A stretch of 5,809 bases of DNA, taken from Flavobacterium psychrophilum (GTDB lineage: Bacteria; Bacteroidota; Bacteroidia; Flavobacteriales; Flavobacteriaceae). Below the pieces are notes generated by a model. The model was not told where the DNA came from and did no database searches. It worked only from the letters and a program-made list of their open reading frames with translations. Position numbers and translations under genes: made by a program. Location of the stretch: positions 1-5,809 of the forward strand of contig CAMDGJ010000178.1 of the NCBI GenBank assembly GCA_945897545.1, written 5' to 3'. Positions 1 to 5,492 of the stretch are shown here, piece by piece (positions within the stretch are counted from its first letter, which is position 1; each line of letters starts with the position of its first letter).

Positions 1-40
1 AGTCAAAAACCGACTCATACAACCTACAATAAAAAACAGT

Positions 41-97
41 TATAAAAATAAAAACGCTTATAACGGATGTGTAAAATCCTGTTATAAGCGTCTTTTT
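41..97. terminator. Bidirectional intrinsic terminator
   Basis: A perfect 11-bp inverted repeat (acgcttataac at 54-64, gttataagcgt at 81-91) encloses a 16-nt loop, with an additional gga/tcc pairing possible inside it. A T-run follows the right arm on the plus strand (93-97). On the minus strand the left arm is followed by a T-rich tail (complement of 41-53). The hairpin should therefore stop transcription from both sides. It lies about 85 nt past the exporter stop and most likely ends the minus-strand transcript. I see nothing convincing in the stretches 1-40 and 98-175 beside it. Confidence 0.85.
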
Positions 98-175
98 ATT
101 CTTTAGAAAACCGCGCTGATCAAAACAAGAGAGGTTTTTCAGTGCCCTCGGTTCAGACTTGGGAATTTTTTTAGT

Positions 176-1129
176 TTATGGGATTTGTGTTTTCGCTTTC
201 CTTATGGAATAATTGACCAGATACAAGCCACACAAAGTGATTCCGCCACCTATTGCAATTGCGACAGTAAGCGGTTCTCCATAAATCATTGCGCCCAATA
301 AAACCGCTACAATCGGATTAATATAGGCATAAATACTACTTATTTCCGCTGGAAGTTTTTGAAGCATATAAATAAAAGCAATAAAAGTCAATACCGAGCC
401 AACAATTGTTAAGTACCCAATTGCCCACCACGAATTAGCTGGAATAGTAGTAATGCTAACGCTATTTCCCGTTGCGCCAGTAATGGCCAGAATTAGGATA
501 CTTGAAATCACCATTTGCAATCCTAAACTGAAATAAGGGTTAAAGCTGGCTGCTTTTTTCCTAGTATACAAAGTTCCATAAGCCCAAGTTATGGTGGAAA
601 ATAAAGATAAGAAAATCCCAAATCTAAAATCGGGTTTGATAAAATCAGCGAGATGATCGTAAAAAATAACACAAACTCCTACAAAACTTACGACAAGACC
701 CAAAACAGATAATCGAGCTATTTTTTCCCCTCTGAAAACAGTGATTATTACAATCCACAAAGGAAATATGGCGCCAATAATTGCGCCCAAACCACTACTA
801 ATGTATTTCACGCCCCAAGTACTTAGTCCGTTACTCAAGGCGAAGTTTAGAATGCTCAGAATGATTATTGCTTTCCATTGTTTTCCCTTTGGCCAGGGTG
901 TTTTTTTATACAAAAAGAAACAAACATATAGAAAACCTCCTATGAATTGTCTAATTCCCGCAAGTTGCAAAGCTGGCATATGTTTCACTCCTTCTTTTGA
1001 GGCAAGCCAGGTAGTTCCCCAAAAAAAACTTACCCAACATAATGCAAGAATAGGTAAACCGATGGTGTTAATCCTGGACGAAAAAGCATTGTTTATTTTA
1101 GTTCTCAATTTATAAATTTGGTTTTGCAA
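176..1129 (-). CDS. EamA/DMT-superfamily transporter (RhaT/YdcZ-like inner-membrane exporter)
   Basis: This is a roughly 300-residue, very hydrophobic protein of about ten predicted transmembrane helices, arranged as the two tandem EamA repeats typical of drug/metabolite transporters. The first repeat has the hallmark WVSFFWGTTWLASK segment near residues 32-45, followed by an LAGIRQFIGG helix. The second repeat starts around residue 170 (ITWAYGTLYTRK) and contains EISSIYAYINPIVAVLLGA near 266-284, a very typical EamA C-terminal segment. Family members export amino acids, metabolites or drugs across the inner membrane. The substrate cannot be read from sequence. No ATG precedes residue 51, so a non-ATG start is needed. 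The TTG at 1129 overlaps the upstream epimerase by 20 nt. A second TTG at 1108-1106, one base after the epimerase stop, gives a protein seven residues shorter and is an equally plausible coupled start. It is almost certainly the last gene of the epimerase operon, ahead of the terminator at 54-91. Confidence 0.9.
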   Translation of the reverse strand: MQNQIYKLRTKINNAFSSRINTIGLPILALCWVSFFWGTTWLASKEGVKHMPALQLAGIRQFIGGFLYVCFFLYKKTPWPKGKQWKAIIILSILNFALSNGLSTWGVKYISSGLGAIIGAIFPLWIVIITVFRGEKIARLSVLGLVVSFVGVCVIFYDHLADFIKPDFRFGIFLSLFSTITWAYGTLYTRKKAASFNPYFSLGLQMVISSILILAITGATGNSVSITTIPANSWWAIGYLTIVGSVLTFIAFIYMLQKLPAEISSIYAYINPIVAVLLGAMIYGEPLTVAIAIGGGITLCGLYLVNYSIRKAKTQIP

Positions 1130-1988
1130 AGGCGTATTTCAAAACATTTTCGACTTTATTGCTTGAAATTGTTTTGCCAAAAGTAAGGTTTTCGGAGTTA
1201 AATTCTGGTAAAGCCAAGTTGGATTCAATGGCCTTTTGTGTGTAATACTTTTTGCGACTCGGATGTGAAGGAGCCACTGCATTAAAGGTTTCGTTCCAAA
1301 CCGATTTGCCATTCTGTACCGCAACTTCTGAAGTACAGAGAATTTTTAATATAATACCAATGCAATCCTTCAGGTGAATTAGATTTATAGGGGAATTTGG
1401 ATTTTCAAGATTCTGTCTTCCTGCCAAAAAATGTATAGGATGTCGATCTTCGCCAATGAGTCCACCAAAACGTAAAATAGTAGTTGTAAAATTAGTATTG
1501 CTTTGCAAAAGTTGTTCTACATGGACTAATTGTCTACCGCTTTCGGTTTCAGGATTCAGTTTCGTATCCTCTGTCACACTGAACGTGTCATCTCGAGCGC
1601 AGTCGAGAGACGAAGTGTCGCCATAAACCGAAGTGGAACTGATAAAAAGGACTTTTTCAATGGAGGATTTTTCTATGAACGGAACTAAGTTTTTAATTTT
1701 TTCAACGAATTCCATCCTCAGCGCAGCCGAAGGGTCAGTTGCTGAGCCGCGAAGTTTGGGCGGAATATCGATTATTAAAATCGTTGAATTCTCCAGAAAA
1801 TCGTCAAGATTCCCTGTGGTTTTATCTTCTGAAAGTGAAATTAAAAAAGGCTTAATACCCGAGTTTTCTAATACAGAAAGTTTCATTTGAGAAGTTGTGG
1901 AACCTTTCACTGAAAATTCATTTTCAAGCAGGACTTTTGCCAAAGGCAATCCCAACCATCCGCAACCTAGAATACTAATTTGTGTCAT
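1110..1988 (-). CDS. YeeZ-like atypical SDR / NAD(P)-binding epimerase-type protein with two repeat-derived insertions
   Basis: This is a 292-residue Rossmann-fold protein. The dinucleotide-binding motif is at the extreme N-terminus (ILGCGWLGLPLA, residues 6-17), followed by the strand ILIIDIPPKLRG (70-81) and the SDR active-site segment FISSTSVYG (115-123). Later come GRQLVHVEQLL (151-161) and the RFGGLIGEDRHP region (173-184). The pattern fits the WcaG/YeeZ group of atypical SDRs, cytoplasmic proteins with poorly defined substrates. The Tyr122 motif lacks the usual Lys four residues on, as I recall is normal for this group. The ATG at 1988 is supported because the Gly-rich motif begins six residues later. 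Two stretches interrupt the family pattern: about residues 83-93 (ATDPSAALRME) and about 124-135 (DTSSLDCARDDT). Both are encoded by copies of a palindromic DNA repeat and both keep the frame. The leader and first 14 codons exist as a decayed second copy at 3922-4003. The gene runs into the exporter with a 20-nt overlap. Confidence 0.85.
   Translation of the reverse strand: MTQISILGCGWLGLPLAKVLLENEFSVKGSTTSQMKLSVLENSGIKPFLISLSEDKTTGNLDDFLENSTILIIDIPPKLRGSATDPSAALRMEFVEKIKNLVPFIEKSSIEKVLFISSTSVYGDTSSLDCARDDTFSVTEDTKLNPETESGRQLVHVEQLLQSNTNFTTTILRFGGLIGEDRHPIHFLAGRQNLENPNSPINLIHLKDCIGIILKILCTSEVAVQNGKSVWNETFNAVAPSHPSRKKYYTQKAIESNLALPEFNSENLTFGKTISSNKVENVLKYAFAKPNL
1573..1620. repeat. Palindromic repeat element inside the epimerase gene (copy 1)
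   Basis: The core is tctcga-gcgcag-tcgaga (1591-1608), a perfect 6-bp inverted repeat around gcgcag. Outer arms acact (1576-1580) and agtgt (1614-1618) also pair. A 5-bp direct repeat gtgtc occurs at 1585-1589 and 1615-1619, exactly 30 nt apart, resembling a target duplication around a 25-bp insert. On the coding strand the segment adds ten codons (about residues 126-135, SSLDCARDDT) between YGDT and FSVTEDT without a stop or frame change. The GAGCGCAGTCGA core resembles a repeat I recall as widespread in flavobacterial genomes. The exact element ends are inferred. Confidence 0.75.
1715..1746. repeat. Degenerate second copy of the palindromic repeat inside the epimerase gene (copy 2)
   Basis: On the coding strand this segment contains tcggctgcgct, matching the tcgactgcgct core of copy 1 at 10 of 11 positions. 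A shared gatg lies three to seven bases further on. A separate 6-bp inverted repeat, ctcagc (1717-1722) with gctgag (1741-1746), spans the element. It encodes roughly ATDPSAALRME (residues 83-93), a stretch that looks inserted between the PPKLRG strand end and the FVEKIKNL helix. The reading frame relative to the shared core differs by one base from copy 1. The similarity is therefore at the DNA level, not the protein level. The boundaries are uncertain and the hairpin is more degraded than in copy 1. Confidence 0.6.
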
Positions 1989-2040
1989 CGTAAAAAAATA
2001 GAATGGTCAAAAGCAGGGTATTTACTAAAACAGATATTTA
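1948..2040. repeat. Long direct repeat, left copy (epimerase 5' end plus leader)
   Basis: This segment covers the first 14 codons of the epimerase, its 49-nt leader and the stop codon of the amidohydrolase. It aligns with 3923-4006 through ordered exact blocks: aatcccaacca (1948-1958 / 3923-3933), agaatactaatt (1969-1980 / 3944-3955), gtgt (1982-1985 / 3956-3959), aaaaatagaatg (1994-2005 / 3968-3979), caaaag (2008-2013 / 3982-3987) and aaaacagat (2027-2035 / 3995-4003). In both copies a TTA (stop complement) follows within three bases. This copy is functional because it starts the intact epimerase gene. Confidence 0.85.
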
Positions 2041-3759
2041 TTTTCTTTTAAAGATTGATTTTCCATCTTTAAAAGTTTCAACTATTTTAATGTCTTTAAT
2101 ACCTATTGGCGCAACTTTCAAAGGATTTTTGTCAAGAATTACCATATCGGCTCTTTTTCCAGCTTTTAAGGTCCCTTTAGAATCGCTTTCTTCATATTGT
2201 GCAGCAACATTTACGGTCATTGCCTGTAATCCTTCATAAGGAGTAACTCTTTGGTTGAATCCAACTTCGGCACTTGCACGTGAAATTCTATTGACTGCCG
2301 ACCATAACATCATCATTTGATCTAATGGAGCTACAACAAAGTCAGTGTGATTCGTTGGTTTCATACCTAAGTCTATCGCATCACGCATTGGGCTGATGTA
2401 TTGCGCTTGGGCTAAACCACGATTTTTAAGGTGTGCTTCATAGAAATAATAAGTGTGTAAAGTATAGAAAGAGGGACGAATATTATATTTTATAAATTTT
2501 GGCATTTGATCTTTGCGCATAAATTGGGAGTGAATCGTCGTTACATTCCAAGGTTTGCTATAGTCACCAGCGCGAGCAAATTCATAGGCTTCTAGGAAAG
2601 CATCGATAGACGCATCCCCGTTACAATGTAAATTTAATGGTACATTCATATCATATACTTTTTTTACCATTTTGTTCACCATATCTTCAGGGAAAGTTAA
2701 TTCACCTTTCCAATTTTTTTCTCCTGCAGGACCTCCTTGAAGATATGGGGTTGAGAAATAGGCAGTTCTTCCTTGTGGAGATCCATCGATAGTGATTTTT
2801 ACACCGCCAATTTTAAATCCATTATGATACTTTAACCATTCATTCTTTGGTATTACTTTTAGAACATTATCTACATCGGTGATAAAAGGATATGTAATTA
2901 CATCTATAATATTTGCTCCTGCTTCAGAGGCTCTTTTTATAGTTTCTATTTGTGGCAAATGAGAAGCTCCTTCGTGTGCAGTAGTGATACCAGCTTCAGC
3001 GTATAGCATTTGTCCTGCTTTTGTCCATTCTATTTCTTGTTGAGGCGTCATTGGTTCTGCTTTTTCCACAATAGGCAAGAAAGCAGTTTCCATAATTAAT
3101 CCATAAGGTTCTTGAGTTATAGGTTTACGAACAATTACTCCTCCCGGAGGTGTTTTGGTAGCGGCACTTATTCCGTATTTTTTTAATGCTAAGCTATTGA
3201 GTACGGCTCCGTGCATCGAAACGTGGTCGATACGAACTGGATTATCGGGAAAAGCTTTATCTAAATCGTCACGATTTAATAATTGCCCATTTGGCATTAC
3301 TGTATCATCGTAACCATAGCCTGAAATCATTTCGCCTTTAGGAATATTTCTTTCTTTTGCAAATGCTTGAAGTGTGGCAATGATACTAGCCACATCTTTT
3401 CCTGATCCAGATGGTGGAGCATATAATTTGCATTGGTTGGCTACTAAAAGTGAATTTATATAATGGCTGTGAGCATCTAAAAATCCGGGTAACAAGGTTT
3501 TTCCTTCCAAATCAATCATAGTATGCCCAGCCCCAGCTTGCTTCATTGCTTCATCCGACTTTCCGACAAATAGAATTTTGCCATCTTTTACCACTAACGC
3601 TTCTGTATAAGTAGGAGTGTTTCCTTCCATAGTGATAATGTCACCATTATAATACACCGTCGCACCAGTTTCATTATTTGCAGCTGTAGTTTTTTCATCT
3701 TTCTTGCAGGAAGTCAATAGTTGTGAGGTGGCTAAAAGAATCAATAAAATTTTTCTCAT
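2038..3759 (-). CDS. YtcJ-like amidohydrolase (Amidohydro_3 type), predicted surface-exposed lipoprotein
   Basis: This 573-residue protein begins with a lipoprotein signal (positive MRK, hydrophobic residues 4-15, lipobox LTSC with Cys18). KKDEK follows Cys18 and matches the K-(D/E)2 lipoprotein export signal of Bacteroidota, suggesting an outer-membrane surface location. The mature part is a metal-dependent amidohydrolase. It has a small beta domain (TVYYNGDIITMEG, 34-46), then LPGFLDAHSH with metal ligands His97 and His99. Other likely metal-site residues are Lys321 in GGVKITIDGSPQG (possible carboxylated lysine), His378 in NLHCNGD, His410 in TTIHSQ and Asp473 in TNHTDF. The segment PLDQMMMLWSAVNR (478-491) and the C-terminal GTLKAGKRADMVILDKNPL (529-547) are typical of the YtcJ/deacylase-like family. 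These enzymes hydrolyse amide or ester-type bonds, but the substrate here is unknown. The length is normal for the family and all key residues are present. The ATG at 3759 is fixed by the signal peptide. The gene sits between two copies of a diverged direct repeat, which suggests it arrived by insertion. Confidence 0.92.
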   Translation of the reverse strand: MRKILLILLATSQLLTSCKKDEKTTAANNETGATVYYNGDIITMEGNTPTYTEALVVKDGKILFVGKSDEAMKQAGAGHTMIDLEGKTLLPGFLDAHSHYINSLLVANQCKLYAPPSGSGKDVASIIATLQAFAKERNIPKGEMISGYGYDDTVMPNGQLLNRDDLDKAFPDNPVRIDHVSMHGAVLNSLALKKYGISAATKTPPGGVIVRKPITQEPYGLIMETAFLPIVEKAEPMTPQQEIEWTKAGQMLYAEAGITTAHEGASHLPQIETIKRASEAGANIIDVITYPFITDVDNVLKVIPKNEWLKYHNGFKIGGVKITIDGSPQGRTAYFSTPYLQGGPAGEKNWKGELTFPEDMVNKMVKKVYDMNVPLNLHCNGDASIDAFLEAYEFARAGDYSKPWNVTTIHSQFMRKDQMPKFIKYNIRPSFYTLHTYYFYEAHLKNRGLAQAQYISPMRDAIDLGMKPTNHTDFVVAPLDQMMMLWSAVNRISRASAEVGFNQRVTPYEGLQAMTVNVAAQYEESDSKGTLKAGKRADMVILDKNPLKVAPIGIKDIKIVETFKDGKSIFKRK

Positions 3760-3921
3760 AGGATTTAAATTAGGTGTAAAAAGAATCTAAACAATTGATT
3801 ATAAGACACAAAATATTTGTTAAAAATAAAAAAATTAATAATACAAAAATCAAAAGTTTATTTTTTTGATTAACAAATACCTCTTTTTCTACAAAAATGT
3901 TTTTGAAGTATATTTTTAAAT
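3760..3921. promoter_or_regulatory. AT-rich upstream region of the amidohydrolase with an 8-bp hairpin
   Basis: This 162-bp stretch is extremely AT-rich and probably holds the amidohydrolase promoter. It contains a perfect inverted repeat, aatcaaaa (3848-3855) and ttttgatt (3864-3871), with an 8-nt loop. I could not find a good match to the Bacteroidota promoter pattern TTTG / TAnnTTTG. Near matches such as aactttTG and gatttttg on the minus strand lack a properly spaced partner. Homology to the epimerase start ends at about 3922, so this is either incoming DNA or decayed sequence. The promoter role is inferred from position. Confidence 0.35.
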
Positions 3922-3962
3922 GAATCCCAACCAACTACAAGAGAGAATACTAATTGTGTTAT
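3922..3962 (-). pseudogene. Relict 5' end of a second epimerase copy
   Basis: Read on the minus strand with one missing base restored (opposite 1981 in the intact gene), this piece encodes ITQISILSCSWLGF. The intact epimerase begins MTQISILGCGWLGL. The start codon has become ATA, the GxGxxG glycines have become serines, and a single-base deletion breaks the frame. After the 14th codon the homology stops abruptly and a TAA follows. It is a non-functional scar showing that an epimerase gene once started directly after the gene that now ends at 4004. Confidence 0.8.
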
Positions 3963-4006
3963 TATCGAAAAATAGAATGCGCAAAAGGATTTTAAAAACA
4001 GATTTA
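3923..4006. repeat. Long direct repeat, right copy (decayed)
   Basis: This is the diverged partner of 1948-2040, in the same orientation, with the conserved blocks in the same order and several small indels. It begins with the relict epimerase codons and ends at the stop codon of the M28/transpeptidase chimera. The two copies bracket the whole amidohydrolase gene and its upstream region, a segment of about 1.9 kb. Confidence 0.83.
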
Positions 4007-4948
4007 AAGTAGCCCTTCTTTCTTTTTTCCTGTTCTTTCAAAATATGGGATAGTAATTTTCTCCATTTCACTTTCAGAAATAGTCAATGCTTTTGGATTT
4101 TCTACGAGTTGTAACCAAGGTTTTGGTTTGCCAAAAGGATAACTTCCAAAAATGAGTACGGGTGTTCCTTTAAATTTCACGTTTTCATCATCTACCAAAA
4201 CCCATTGATCGGCCCATTCGTATAGCTGTTTTGCATCTTTTTCGTTTAATCTTAAGCATGAAACAGGATATTTGACATCTGCAGCCGAAAATTCTTTGAC
4301 CAATCTTGCATTCCCCCCATTAGTTTCCATCAACATATAACTTGGTCCAGAACTTCCGCGGGCTTCAAAGTTCAGCACCAAACCCACTTCTTTTGCCCAA
4401 TTATGTTGCGTTACAAAAAGTGCTGCACCATTCAAACCCAATTCTTCGGCATCTGAAAACAGAATAATGATGTCGTTTTTGTGTTGTTTTTTAGTGTAAG
4501 TAAAAGCGCGAACACTTTCGAGAATTGTAGCCACGCCTGAAGCTGCATCACTTGCACCTCTAGAATAAGAATGTGGTGCGCTGTCGTAATGCGATAGTAA
4601 TAGCAAAGCTTTATCGCTATTTGTCCCTTTTATTTTGGCTAAGATGTTTTTACATTTGGTCAAAGTTCCCCAACCCGAAAAGGCAAAACCTTCTTGAATA
4701 GAAGTTTCCAACCCCATATTTTGCAGTTCTTTTACCAAATAATTAGCGACTAGATCGTGATTCTCAGAACCAACAAAATGCGGATTTTGGGAAATGTTCT
4801 TGACTTGTGCCAAAGCTCTTTTGGTTGAAAACTCAGCAAGAGGAGCGTCGTCATCGGATTTCCATTGGGGCATCATAGTGAAGAAGGTAAATGCAAGGAA
4901 TCCAAGGATAAACAACACGGATAAGATAGAGGAGTAACTTCTTTTCAT
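4004..4948 (-). CDS. Chimeric ORF: truncated M28 aminopeptidase-like protein fused to the C-terminus of an L,D-transpeptidase
   Basis: Residues 1-229 look like the N-terminal part of a membrane-anchored M28 zinc peptidase. There is a signal anchor at about 7-26, then LLLLSHYDSAP with His120 and Asp122, GASDAASG with Asp134, LFSDAEELG with Glu168/Glu169, and NFEARGSSGP with Glu195. Related flavobacterial proteins are, as I recall, more than twice this length, with a further His ligand and a multi-helix membrane region. Both are absent here. From Cys231 the sequence switches to CLRLNEKDAKQLYEWADQW and then GTPVLIFGSYPFGKPKPWL. This resembles the end of a YkuD-type L,D-transpeptidase starting at the catalytic Cys of its S-x-G-C-[IL]-R motif. 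The transpeptidase His and the rest of its catalytic domain are missing. The simplest reading is a deletion joining two neighbouring same-strand genes in frame near 4259-4261. Neither activity is expected to be intact. The ATG at 4948 sits 20 nt after the zinc-ribbon gene, suggesting co-transcription. Confidence 0.75.
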   Translation of the reverse strand: MKRSYSSILSVLFILGFLAFTFFTMMPQWKSDDDAPLAEFSTKRALAQVKNISQNPHFVGSENHDLVANYLVKELQNMGLETSIQEGFAFSGWGTLTKCKNILAKIKGTNSDKALLLLSHYDSAPHSYSRGASDAASGVATILESVRAFTYTKKQHKNDIIILFSDAEELGLNGAALFVTQHNWAKEVGLVLNFEARGSSGPSYMLMETNGGNARLVKEFSAADVKYPVSCLRLNEKDAKQLYEWADQWVLVDDENVKFKGTPVLIFGSYPFGKPKPWLQLVENPKALTISESEMEKITIPYFERTGKKKEGLL

Positions 4949-4968
4949 AATAGTAGTAGATTTGGGAG

Positions 4969-5319
4969 CTAGAATTCTTTTTTAACAAGCATATAAAAGT
5001 CGCTTTCTAAAATACGATACCCTTGGTCGTAAACAAAGTAATAGGTATTTCCCGTATTAGTGTTCAAAATATTGGTAAAAAACTCAAAATCAAATCCTCT
5101 GCTCAATAGTTTAGCTCTGGTGGTTTTGGCTTTCCCATCGACATTCAATTCTGAGAGAATTCGGTAATTTTTGCGCAATTTGTTGTTCACGTTGCGCATA
5201 AAATTAGTACTGTCTTTATTTATTTTGTTGTTGTAGGCATTGCGGCAACCATCGCTGCAAAACTTTTTGTCTTCGCGACCCACAATTTTGTCTCCACATT
5301 CCAGGCATGTTTTTGTCAT
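4969..5319 (-). CDS. Small zinc-ribbon protein of unknown function
   Basis: This is a 116-residue basic protein. Its N-terminus carries four cysteines in the arrangement CX2C-X12-CX3C (Cys5, Cys8, Cys21, Cys25; TCLECGDKIVG and KKFCSDGCRNAY), a treble-clef or zinc-ribbon knuckle expected to bind one zinc ion. After it comes a Lys/Asn-rich, probably helical segment (about 30-75). The C-terminal half (about 76-116) contains GFDFEFFTNILNTNTGNTYYFVYDQGYRIL and is probably a small alpha/beta unit. There is no signal peptide, so it is likely cytoplasmic. Similar small proteins are common in Flavobacterium, but I know of no assigned function; nucleic-acid or protein binding is possible. The ATG at 5319 lies just before the first cysteine. 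It is 20 nt upstream of the M28 chimera on the same strand and probably shares its transcript. Confidence 0.8.
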   Translation of the reverse strand: MTKTCLECGDKIVGREDKKFCSDGCRNAYNNKINKDSTNFMRNVNNKLRKNYRILSELNVDGKAKTTRAKLLSRGFDFEFFTNILNTNTGNTYYFVYDQGYRILESDFYMLVKKEF

Positions 5320-5365
5320 ATTTTTTCTTTTTACTCAATATGGTGTAAACATTCTTTTTTTTCAA

Positions 5366-5432
5366 ACCATTAAGTAAATTAAGTGTCATTAAGGAGAATG
5401 CAAAACTTAATTTTCTTAACTGTCTTAATGGT
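5366..5432. repeat. Palindromic intergenic repeat with spaced TTAAG/CTTAA units (MITE-like or REP-like)
   Basis: The outer arms accattaag (5366-5374) and cttaatggt (5424-5432) are a perfect 9-bp inverted repeat. Inside them TTAAG starts at 5370, 5379 and 5389, mirrored by CTTAA starting at 5406, 5415 and 5424. The units are 9-10 nt apart on both sides of a centre at about 5394-5405. The inner arms extend to attaag (5388-5393) / cttaat (5406-5411). A transcript would fold into a long hairpin with regularly spaced internal loops. It lies between the DinB pseudogene and the zinc-ribbon gene and may act as a terminator or processing site. Similar ttaag-rich palindromes recur, as I recall, in flavobacterial genomes. 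Confidence 0.7.
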
Positions 5433-5492
5433 GCAAATAGGTCTGTTCATTAGAAATGTATGTTTTTTTCATAAACCTAATATATTCATTTT

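Noticed and set aside
741..1115. Plus-strand open frame of 124 codons
   Set aside because: It lies wholly antisense to the exporter, whose protein has clear EamA motifs. The predicted product has no recognisable domain.
1139..1324. Minus-strand open frame of 61 codons
   Set aside because: It is a different frame within the epimerase gene, which is supported by clear motifs.
1633..1890. Plus-strand open frame of 85 codons
   Set aside because: It is antisense to the epimerase and passes through repeat copy 2. No protein family resemblance.
2003..2239. Plus-strand open frame of 78 codons
   Set aside because: It is antisense to the amidohydrolase C-terminus, where family motifs on the other strand are strong.
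3848..3871. aatcaaaa/ttttgatt inverted repeat as a defined operator or terminator
   Set aside because: It is very AT-rich, has no GC-containing stem, and such palindromes arise easily at this composition. I noted it only within the upstream region.
5438..5479. taggt/accta short stem downstream of the DinB pseudogene as a terminator
   Set aside because: Only 5 bp with a long loop; not convincing beside the nearby larger palindrome.
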